DNA of 5,124 nucleotides from the NCBI GenBank assembly GCA_034678415.1, contig JAXDBV010000351.1, positions 1 to 5,124 on the forward strand, in the 5' to 3' direction. This DNA comes from JAXDBV01 sp034678415. Its GTDB lineage: Bacteria; Bacteroidota; Bacteroidia; Bacteroidales; VadinHA17. A model generated the notes under the pieces. That model saw only the letters and a list, made by a program, of their open reading frames with translations, ran no database searches and was not told where the DNA came from. The translations under genes and the position numbers were made by a program. Of this stretch, positions 1-5,124 are shown in pieces; position 1 is the first letter of the stretch; each line of letters opens with the position of its first letter.

Positions 1-163
1 GGAGGAAATACTCCTGGTCGTCCTTTGTGAAACAGATATCCCTCATCCTTTCCGGCAGGTATTCCCTCTCGCCGGGATTCAGGCTGGCATGGCCGAAGAG
101 TGTACCGTCGCAGCATAAGCCACAGACGAGGCATATCTCCTGTTCACCGATAAACCCTTTCAT
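1..163 (-). CDS. YkgJ-like cysteine-cluster protein, N-terminal part (runs off left edge)
   Basis: The first 54 codons of a gene are visible and the rest lies beyond position 1. The start ATG (161-163) overlaps the cyclase stop TGA (160-162) in an ATGA junction. A Shine-Dalgarno-like AGGAA lies 3 bases upstream, so translation is probably coupled to the cyclase. The protein begins MKGFIGEQEICLVCGLCCDG. Residues 11-18 form the motif CxxCGxCC (Cys11, Cys14, Cys17, Cys18), followed by DGTLF and a LNPGE segment. This matches the start of YkgJ-type proteins with the CxxCxxCC domain, which are thought to bind zinc or an iron-sulfur cluster and whose role is mostly unknown. No signal peptide is visible, so it is probably cytosolic. 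Its place in the operon suggests a part in lasso-peptide maturation, but that is inference. FliB, a flagellin lysine methylase, has a related but different cysteine motif. Confidence 0.82.
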   Translation of the reverse strand, partial: MKGFIGEQEICLVCGLCCDGTLFGHASLNPGEREYLPERMRDICFTKDDQEYFL

Positions 164-2046
164 TGGTTCCTGCTTACTATTTGTTCTCTATTGAACAAGA
201 TCTTGTTTTGTTTTGCTACTGTATCCCGTTCTCTGTCCCGGTATGTCTTAATAAACTCATGGATCGCTTTGGTATAAATCAATGCCCTGAACAGCACCTT
301 TGCATTCACCTCTTCCGGCCGTTTCCTGAAAGCATCTGTATCGCTCTTCAACCTGTCAAAATCAACAAAGCTCAACTCCCGGTTTTTCCTCCATTCCTCC
401 ACCTCATCGATGAAGTGAGTGGCTGTTTCCCTAAACAGCATATCCATATATTCATGGTACACCGGGTCACTCTTCTCCCACTGCCAGCGCACCTCATCGG
501 GCAATATACCTTCGCCTATCTCTCTCAGCAGTGGTCTGAAACAGGATTTCCGGCACAGCAGTTCGGTCGGCACACCCAGCATATATTCAATAATACGTTT
601 GTCCAGGAGGGGGTAACGATATTCAATGCCTTTGCGGCAGCCAAGAATGGCCCAGTTCTCGCATCTCTCCTGCAGATGGTAGAGGTGCAGCAGACGCAGG
701 TGCATCTGGCGGCGCGAGGCATGAAAATAGAAATCTCTCACAGCTCTCCTGTTGCTTCGTCTGTACGGTCTCTTTATATAGAAAGCATCGTCCCTGAACG
801 ACTTTGCCACCAACGGGTCGAGGATACCGAAGGCGGGGAAGATGACATACCGGAAGAGGTCCCTGGCGAACCGGTACGGCCTGCTGACAGGATTCCTCCT
901 GAAGAAAGCGCCCAGCCGTAATCCTCTCAGCAGGTCAAGCTCTATACCCCTGTCACCCGTGCTAATGAACTCATCCCCACCCCAGCCGCTGAACAGAAGG
1001 TTGGTGCGATGACCGGCCATCTGATCGGTGGCCCGGTCCTCGGAGAAATAACCCTGGTTGAAATAATAGTTAGAAACGACCTGTGAAAAACGGGCGCTGT
1101 CGAGGTCGGAGAAAACAGGTTTCATACGCTCACGCTCGCACAATTGCCTTACTATCTTCCTTTCATCGTATGCAGCTGTAACGGGGGTGTAACGGAGGGG
1201 GGACCAGGAGTAACCGCAGAAGCGCTCCTGTGTTGCATATTCCCTGCGTGCCAGGACGGAGATGAGTCCCGAATCGATACCACTGGTCACATGCGCACCG
1301 GCAGTGAAACGAGGATCGCATCGTATCTTCACGGCATCACAGACCAGCGCCAGCAGGTCGGACAGCATCCTTTCATACTTGAGCCCTCTGTCCAGCCCTA
1401 TCCTCCCGGGTTCCCAATATTTTGTAACGGCAACACCCTTGCCCGAGAAATGAAGATAATGCCCGGGGAGGAGCTTCTTCACCTTTGAGCAGGCTGTCTG
1501 CCTCAGATCAGTGTACTTGAAATAAGCAAGAAGCACCTCTCGGTTCATTTCGTCACCGCCCGACAGGAGAGAACAGAACCCGGTGATATCACAAGAAAAA
1601 TGGAGGGATTGCTCATCGACGGCGTATGCCAGGGGACGGATACCGAGATGATCGCGGAAGAGGTATAGCTCCCCCGTTGTCGGCCGTATGATGCACATGG
1701 CAAAATCACCGTTGACCATCTTCACAAAGCCGGGGCCTTCATTCCGGAATAATATCGCCGCCAGCTCGGGATCGGCAACGTTCATACTGCACTGGCAGCG
1801 CTTCGCCAGCTCCGGCCTGTTGTACATGACACCCCATAACAGGACAACAAGATCCCCCTCTGTATCCGTGTAAATGCAGTCGGACGATGTATATGGCAAC
1901 GCCGGGTTAAGGAAATAACCTCCCTCAAAACCGTTGAATGATATTTCATGAAAGGCCAGGTTTCCCGAACCGGCATCTGCCCCGGTCACCCGGATGGATG
2001 GCTGATGCTTCTCGCTGACGGAGGGTGTGAATGAACCGGTGATCAT
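160..2046 (-). CDS. Lasso peptide macrolactam synthetase (C protein, asparagine synthetase-like)
   Basis: A 628-residue asparagine-synthetase B homologue, the right size for a lasso cyclase. It should adenylate a core Glu/Asp side chain with ATP and close the ring onto the core's N-terminal amine. The N-terminal half resembles a class II glutaminase domain, with NGDF at 112-115 and RDHLGIRPL at 131-139. However, residue 2 is Ile, not the catalytic Cys, so it should not release ammonia from glutamine; this is normal for lasso cyclases, which use an amine instead. The synthetase half has the PP-loop SGIDS at 255-259, SGWGGDE at 353-359, YRYPLLD at 476-482 and the lysine segment EKSDP at 524-528. 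The ATG at 2044-2046 is the first after an in-frame stop at 2056-2058, and AAGG (2054-2057) sits 7 bases upstream. The gene follows the precursor by 98 bp and overlaps the next gene by 4 bp. Confidence 0.95.
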   Translation of the reverse strand: MITGSFTPSVSEKHQPSIRVTGADAGSGNLAFHEISFNGFEGGYFLNPALPYTSSDCIYTDTEGDLVVLLWGVMYNRPELAKRCQCSMNVADPELAAILFRNEGPGFVKMVNGDFAMCIIRPTTGELYLFRDHLGIRPLAYAVDEQSLHFSCDITGFCSLLSGGDEMNREVLLAYFKYTDLRQTACSKVKKLLPGHYLHFSGKGVAVTKYWEPGRIGLDRGLKYERMLSDLLALVCDAVKIRCDPRFTAGAHVTSGIDSGLISVLARREYATQERFCGYSWSPLRYTPVTAAYDERKIVRQLCERERMKPVFSDLDSARFSQVVSNYYFNQGYFSEDRATDQMAGHRTNLLFSGWGGDEFISTGDRGIELDLLRGLRLGAFFRRNPVSRPYRFARDLFRYVIFPAFGILDPLVAKSFRDDAFYIKRPYRRSNRRAVRDFYFHASRRQMHLRLLHLYHLQERCENWAILGCRKGIEYRYPLLDKRIIEYMLGVPTELLCRKSCFRPLLREIGEGILPDEVRWQWEKSDPVYHEYMDMLFRETATHFIDEVEEWRKNRELSFVDFDRLKSDTDAFRKRPEEVNAKVLFRALIYTKAIHEFIKTYRDRERDTVAKQNKILFNREQIVSRNQ

Positions 2047-2112
2047 GAATGAACCTTACTACCTGAAGCCAGGGCTGTTAAAGGAGTCGTAACGTTTAGC
2101 CCGCTCACCCTT

Positions 2113-2143
2113 AAAAAAACGGAGAATCCCATACACCGGGGAT
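2113..2143 (-). terminator. Possible weak hairpin plus T-tract between precursor and cyclase
   Basis: Just after the precursor stop, the minus strand has ATCCC (2139-2143), an 8-base loop, then GGGAT (2126-2130), which pair perfectly over 5 bp. Six bases later comes a run of seven T (2113-2119). The stem is short and the T-run is not directly adjacent, so this is not a strong intrinsic terminator. It could act as a partial attenuator or as a 3' end that protects the precursor mRNA, raising precursor levels over cyclase levels, as is common in such operons. The function is inferred. Confidence 0.3.
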
Positions 2144-2144
2144 A

Positions 2145-2270
2145 TCAGCTTTTTTTCGCCGGCGGTCCCGACTTACCCGCCTTCTCGGCACCCACCTGAA
2201 TGCCTGAGTAGGTGTCTTTCTTGATGCTCAGGACATGTACCATCGGCGTTGTCCAGGTTTTTTTAATCAT
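2145..2270 (-). CDS. Lasso peptide precursor (A), paeninodin-like
   Basis: A small ORF missed by length cut-offs, directly upstream of the cyclase. From the ATG at 2268-2270 it codes for 41 residues. I prefer this start because AGAGG lies 6 bases upstream; an in-frame ATG at 2283-2285 would add five residues (MKRQG) but has no good ribosome site. The leader contains WTTP, a variant of the YxxP motif read by lasso B1 proteins, and ends KKDTY, placing the conserved Thr at position -2. The predicted core is SGIQVGAEKAGKSGPPAKKS. Paeninodin has the same cut-site layout: Thr-2, Met-1, Ala1, Gly2. Glu8 is the only acidic core residue, so the ring must close there: Ser1 to Glu8, 8 residues. Cutting one residue later (Gly1, 7-residue ring) would put Thr at -3 and is less likely. 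The C-terminal Ser fits the kinase in the cluster. There is no signal peptide; export would follow maturation. Confidence 0.87.
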   Translation of the reverse strand: MIKKTWTTPMVHVLSIKKDTYSGIQVGAEKAGKSGPPAKKS

Positions 2271-2276
2271 GCCTTG

Positions 2277-2281
2277 CCTCT
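2277..2281 (-). promoter_or_regulatory. Shine-Dalgarno site for the lasso precursor
   Basis: AGAGG on the minus strand, 6 bases before the ATG at 2268-2270. It lies inside the coding region that would be used by the upstream ATG at 2283-2285. Only one of the two starts can use it, and the spacing favours the shorter, 41-residue precursor. Confidence 0.5.
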
Positions 2282-2352
2282 TCATGATGACTATGGAGTG
2301 TTGTTTAATATTCCTGCCTGTTCCTTAAGTAATACTGTTGATGCTGTATGTA

Positions 2353-2571
2353 TCAAGTAAGCACATAAAACCAGTAACCCATGAAACCACGATCCTTGCC
2401 CGTACCGTAACAGGTCACATCATTCATTCTGAACCTGTCGGTTTCAGGCAGCTGCACCAGCAAGGGTGACAGCGTCGGGTCAGCAATGGAACCTGTATTC
2501 CTGTTCTCCTGCCGCACCACGTTCTTCCTCTTTAAGACATACTGAAACATTCCTATGTAATCCTCTTCCAT
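2353..2571 (-). CDS. Unrecognised 72-residue ORF between B2 and precursor
   Basis: An ORF of 72 residues starting 14 bases after the B2 stop and ending 67-82 bases before the precursor, on the operon strand. I do not recognise the product. It begins MEEDYIGMFQYVLKRKNVVR, with a basic stretch at 14-23, and ends in an aromatic, glycine-rich tail (GFMGYWFYVLT). It has one cysteine and no signal peptide or clear membrane segment. The position is where a B1 leader-recognition protein could sit, but I do not see the PqqD-like pattern, such as a Y-x-L-N strand, a G-xx-W/I-x-LL helix or a C-terminal L-x-x-x-G-L. The other two minus frames here contain stops and do not reveal a frameshifted B1. G/C is common at third codon positions, as in the neighbours. 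No clear ribosome site is seen. It may be a cluster-specific accessory protein, a highly diverged recognition protein, a gene remnant or non-coding. Confidence 0.42.
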   Translation of the reverse strand: MEEDYIGMFQYVLKRKNVVRQENRNTGSIADPTLSPLLVQLPETDRFRMNDVTCYGTGKDRGFMGYWFYVLT

Positions 2572-2585
2572 AGCAATAAATACTG

Positions 2586-3002
2586 TCAGATAATTTTCAG
2601 TTCATGGTACTCGCCGTTCCTGTCCACCACTTCAAATGCTCCTGCCTTAAGCCATGCATGGGCGATCAGTCTTTTTTCCCTGTCATGGTTCACACCGAAG
2701 GTGATCTGTGAAGTGATGCGGCGGCGGCGCAGCATCCACCTTCCCGCGATACTCTTGACCAGGCAACGGTTCTTCCAGAAGGCAATTCTGTCGGCCTGGC
2801 GCAGCGCCTGCCTGATGTCGCCAAGCACCTCCGGGTCAGCTTCCCCCGTTGCTTTCCCCCTGCCCGGTGACCGCAACAGGAGAGCCCTTACCGGCAGGAT
2901 GGCCAGCAGGATCTTCGCACGGAACAGGAAGTATACCGCCTCCATGAATAGCCTCCTCTGCCGCGACGTCAGCGAAAAATATTTCCTGAGGTTCCCTGTC
3001 AT
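2586..3002 (-). CDS. Lasso peptide leader peptidase B2 (transglutaminase-like cysteine protease)
   Basis: A 138-residue protein of the size and layout of stand-alone lasso B2 proteases (the transglutaminase-like family called McjB C-terminal in fused proteins). It cuts the leader from the precursor before ring closure, in the cytosol. The N-terminal third is hydrophobic and basic (residues 18-44), as is usual in B2. The catalytic Cys80 lies in NRCLVKS, followed by the basic helix WMLRRRRIT and TFGVNH at 101-106. His115 lies in IAHAWL, and Asp127 in VVDRNGEY completes the triad. All three residues are present, so it should be active. In-frame stops directly upstream exclude a longer start, so this is a true B2-only protein and not a B1-B2 fusion truncated in silico. 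The ATG overlaps the stop of a 10-codon mini-ORF. Confidence 0.93.
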   Translation of the reverse strand: MTGNLRKYFSLTSRQRRLFMEAVYFLFRAKILLAILPVRALLLRSPGRGKATGEADPEVLGDIRQALRQADRIAFWKNRCLVKSIAGRWMLRRRRITSQITFGVNHDREKRLIAHAWLKAGAFEVVDRNGEYHELKII

Positions 3003-3031
3003 ATTCTTATCGTTCTATTACGTAATTTCAT
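2999..3031 (-). other. 10-codon mini-ORF overlapping the B2 start
   Basis: The minus strand reads MKLRNRTIRI then TGA. This ATG follows a purine-rich GGGGGCAAAGGC, the best ribosome site nearby. Its TGA (2999-3001) overlaps the B2 ATG (3000-3002) in an ATGA junction. B2 has a poor ribosome site of its own. Ribosomes loading on the mini-ORF could therefore restart at B2, a translational-coupling device. The product itself is unlikely to matter. Inferred from layout only. Confidence 0.3.
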
Positions 3032-3165
3032 GCCTTTGCCCCCGGGATGTCATACCTGGCATACCCTGCTGCCATCCCCTGCATCTCTTCAACCACAAAG
3101 AACAGGCAGAACAGGGAAAAGTGTACCAACAGCGGTATGTTTGAAAACAGGTCATGAATATATAT

Positions 3166-4002
3166 TCAATTTTTCTTATCCATATGCTTTTTCATCAACA
3201 GCATCAGTTCGTTGATCAAAACCTTGTTTGATCTGCGGAGCCTGAAGACACGGGTATGGGTTCCCAGATCGATCAGGTTGCTGAAGTATACCGGTTCATT
3301 CTCAGGCATGCCCTGCAGGTATTCCGGCCGGTATATTTCATTTCTCAGCGTGGCGAATCTTGATGAGCCCGACAGTTCCTCGAAAACAACATCGCCATTA
3401 TCGGTCACTTCGATCACATACACGCGGTGGAGCCGGTACCTGTTCCCCTGTTTTTTATCCATGGGATAGTAGTACTTCTCCGTCACGGGATCGATGCGGT
3501 GGAGCCCCTTTTCGTCTTTCTCGAGCTGTCGCAGGGCATCGCTCCACAGCTTCATCCGGTCAGACAGCGCCCATATATACGGTTTGCCGTTGCGGTACAG
3601 CAGGGGTGTAATATCATCGGTAAGGAATTCCGCCCCGTTCAGGCAGAAAGAGGCCGTGAGCGACGATTTTCCCGCCCCGGTATCACCACAGAGCATCACC
3701 CCAATGCCATGGTAGCGGAAACAGCTGCCATGCATGGGTACGATCTTGCGCTGGTGAAGCACGGCCCCGTAGACCGATCCATTTAGGTACAGCTCAACGG
3801 CTGCCAGGTCACATCCCGGGTAACAGGAGACATAGATATGCCGCCCGTCTGAGACATAGAACCAGCCCACCCCTTCCACATCCATGGAAAACTCATTTTG
3901 GTTCAGCCGGTAATAGCCATCATCATATAAAGCCACGTCGACTTCTTTCTTCCCGTGAGAAATCTCAATATCAACATCGGTAATCGGGAACCTTGGTTTC
4001 AT
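3166..4002 (-). CDS. HPr kinase-like lasso peptide kinase
   Basis: A 278-residue protein related to the kinase domain of HPr kinase/phosphorylase. The P-loop GDTGAGKS at 106-113 binds ATP. It is preceded by the conserved His91 in PMHGS and followed by LTDDITPL at 127-134, whose Asp129-Asp130 pair would serve in metal binding and catalysis. The N-terminal 85 residues form a mixed-strand region typical of the lasso-cluster kinases. Known relatives in paeninodin-type clusters phosphorylate the C-terminal serine of the lasso precursor. The precursor here ends in Ser, so this is the expected substrate. The N-terminal HPr-kinase regulatory domain is absent, and no HPr gene is nearby, arguing against a sugar-regulation role. 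The ATG (4000-4002) overlaps the stop of the nucleotidyltransferase gene (3999-4001) by 4 bp, so the two are probably co-translated. Confidence 0.93.
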   Translation of the reverse strand: MKPRFPITDVDIEISHGKKEVDVALYDDGYYRLNQNEFSMDVEGVGWFYVSDGRHIYVSCYPGCDLAAVELYLNGSVYGAVLHQRKIVPMHGSCFRYHGIGVMLCGDTGAGKSSLTASFCLNGAEFLTDDITPLLYRNGKPYIWALSDRMKLWSDALRQLEKDEKGLHRIDPVTEKYYYPMDKKQGNRYRLHRVYVIEVTDNGDVVFEELSGSSRFATLRNEIYRPEYLQGMPENEPVYFSNLIDLGTHTRVFRLRRSNKVLINELMLLMKKHMDKKN

Positions 4003-5030
4003 CGTTTTGCGCGATTAACGGCCAGCAACAGCATGCAATAGGCATAAAACAGGGGCGGGAACCCGGAAAAGCGCCGGTGATCGTAATATTCCGGCACAAA
4101 CATGAAGTTGAGCACTGTTCGTACTTTATACCTTATACCCGGGAAAGCGATCAACCGGTAGAACAATGATTGCATGATCCCCCTGATCGTGTCATGTTCA
4201 TCGTCACCCGTACTCCCGATCTTTCTTTCCGATAGGGTTACCATGTAACGGATTGGCAGCGAGGAGCACGGGATTGTAGTGTGCCCCGGGAAGTATATCG
4301 ATTGTATCGCCCTGAAGAGGGCAATGAGCCGTGAGGCTTTCAGCTCACATGCCAGGGCTGTAAACCTGTCCCGGTCAATCTCCCTTGTTCTCAGAAAGAG
4401 GTCTGCATCCACCAGCCATTTCAGCCTGCGGAAGAAGTGCAGTCCGCCGTGGATCACAAGGTACAGCAGTTCCATCTCATCCGACAACACGGTGAACGAT
4501 CGTCCGGCAAACGAGAAGGGCATGGTGTTGCAACGTATTATCTCTTCCAGCCGCCGGTTGCTCACCGGTGTCACATCCAGCAGCCGCCAGTGAAGCTCAA
4601 TGATCCGGTGTGTGGAGATATGTTCATACGACAGCTGGTTCGTATGCTTCATCAACCGTTGTTGATGCTTCTTTTCCGCGGGCCAGGGTGGTGAGCAGGC
4701 CGCATAACCCAACCCCGATAAGATTTCATCAGCCATTCCTGCCTGGTGCCATTCAACCAGTATGTCAAGGTCCCTGTAATACCTTGTTGTTGCATCGCCG
4801 TACAGCCGGTATGACAGCACCGGCCCTTTCAGCGGGATGAAAACCATGCCTGCGGCGTTGAATGCATCCGCCACACGGATGAATTCATCCAACGTCTCAA
4901 GATCCGCCAGCTTGCCGTTCACATCTTCCGCCAGGACACGCTCCCCCAACAACAGGTTCACCTGCCGCGATGTCAACCGGTGACGCTGTAAAAGTACATC
5001 ATACGCTATGTCACGAACACCCGACATCAT
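3999..5030 (-). CDS. Nucleotidyltransferase family protein (NTP_transf_5-type) of a lasso cluster
   Basis: A 343-residue protein from the first of two tandem ATGs (5028-5030; the second is 5025-5027). A GTG three codons earlier (5037-5039) is possible but less likely. Numbering from that GTG, LKGPVLSYRLYGD at 70-82 and YYRDLDILV at 87-95 carry the nucleotidyltransferase core, with the metal-binding Asp90-x-Asp92 pair. ELHWRLLD at 148-155 and HGGLHFFRRLKWLVD at 197-211 match the rest of the uncharacterised NTP_transf_5 fold. A hydrophobic stretch near the C-terminus (329-341) might touch the membrane. Homologues occur beside HPr-like kinases in paeninodin and pseudomycoidin lasso clusters. In the latter the enzyme has been linked to adding sugar to the phosphorylated peptide. 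A similar second tailoring step is likely here but not shown. It is the first gene of the visible operon. Confidence 0.9.
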   Translation of the reverse strand: MMSGVRDIAYDVLLQRHRLTSRQVNLLLGERVLAEDVNGKLADLETLDEFIRVADAFNAAGMVFIPLKGPVLSYRLYGDATTRYYRDLDILVEWHQAGMADEILSGLGYAACSPPWPAEKKHQQRLMKHTNQLSYEHISTHRIIELHWRLLDVTPVSNRRLEEIIRCNTMPFSFAGRSFTVLSDEMELLYLVIHGGLHFFRRLKWLVDADLFLRTREIDRDRFTALACELKASRLIALFRAIQSIYFPGHTTIPCSSLPIRYMVTLSERKIGSTGDDEHDTIRGIMQSLFYRLIAFPGIRYKVRTVLNFMFVPEYYDHRRFSGFPPLFYAYCMLLLAVNRAKR

Positions 5031-5124
5031 AAATACCACTGAACATCTAAGTTATACCAATGAAAAGTAATATCTCCCAATAAATGTGACGATAAATCAA
5101 CAGAGTTATTGACAACGGAATTTC
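5031..5124 (-). promoter_or_regulatory. AT-rich region upstream of the operon, possible promoter
   Basis: This stretch is clearly more AT-rich than the genes that follow and precedes the first visible gene, so it may carry the operon promoter. TAACTTAG and TACTTTTC each resemble the Bacteroidota -7 box TAnnTTTG at seven of eight positions, but no TTG sits at the usual distance upstream of either. I cannot name a convincing promoter. One minus-strand frame is open from the window edge and ends TGA at 5027-5029 inside the tandem ATGs, so part of this could instead be the end of another gene. Confidence 0.25.

Noticed and set aside
163..921. A 252-codon open frame on the plus strand opposite the cyclase 3' half
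   Set aside because: It lies wholly antisense to a gene with intact asparagine-synthetase motifs, and its translation shows no domain pattern; it is a shadow frame.
160..2046. Cyclase gene as a housekeeping asparagine synthetase
   Set aside because: The catalytic Cys2 is replaced by Ile and the gene directly follows a lasso precursor and B2 protease.
2353..2571. The 72-residue ORF as a second lasso precursor
   Set aside because: It has a Thr-Gly-Ser-like spot (NTGSIAD), but no acidic residue 7-9 positions after it and no aromatic-xx-Pro leader motif, so ring closure is not supported.
2701..3144. A 147-codon plus-strand frame opposite B2 and the gap
   Set aside because: Antisense to B2, whose Cys-His-Asp triad and length are convincing; the plus-strand product looks like reverse-frame noise.
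3427..3786. A 119-codon plus-strand frame opposite the kinase
   Set aside because: Antisense to the P-loop region of the kinase; no recognisable features of its own.
3166..4002. Kinase as a true HPr kinase of carbon catabolite control
   Set aside because: The N-terminal regulatory domain is missing and the gene sits within a lasso operon with a Ser-ended precursor.

Overview
The window holds most of a lasso-peptide (ribosomally made, post-translationally modified peptide) gene cluster, read entirely on the minus strand. The phylum cannot be fixed from 5 kb. A gene of this type with about 50% GC, frequent AGG arginine codons and generally weak Shine-Dalgarno sites would fit Bacteroidota, but this is a tentative inference.

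Layout in transcription order, right edge to left: (1) a NTP_transf_5-type nucleotidyltransferase (3999-5030); (2) an HPr-kinase-like protein (3166-4002) whose start overlaps the previous stop by 4 bp; (3) a 163-bp gap with a 10-codon mini-ORF whose stop overlaps the next start; (4) a lasso B2 leader peptidase of the transglutaminase fold with a Cys-His-Asp triad (2586-3002); (5) an unrecognised 72-residue ORF (2353-2571); (6) a 41-46 residue lasso precursor (2145-2270, possibly to 2285), missed by a length-limited ORF search; (7) the lasso cyclase, an asparagine-synthetase homologue (160-2046); (8) the first 54 codons of a CxxCGxCC cysteine-cluster (YkgJ-like) protein that overlaps the cyclase stop by 4 bp and runs off the left edge.

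Expected pathway: the B2 protease removes the leader after the conserved Thr(-2)-Tyr(-1) pair. The cyclase then activates the only acidic core residue, Glu8, with ATP and joins it to the amino group of Ser1, giving an 8-residue ring. The predicted core is SGIQVGAEKAGKSGPPAKKS. It ends in serine, and the cluster carries a kinase and a nucleotidyltransferase. This is the paeninodin/pseudomycoidin arrangement, in which the C-terminal residue is phosphorylated and then further decorated.

Most notable: the precursor itself; its lysine-rich, aromatic-free core; the lack of any recognisable B1 (PqqD-like leader-recognition) gene, exporter or isopeptidase in the window; the orphan 72-residue ORF where a B1 might be expected; and the cysteine-cluster gene coupled to the cyclase. 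There is no stretch over 300 bp without a gene, and I saw no mobile element, tRNA, rRNA or CRISPR array.
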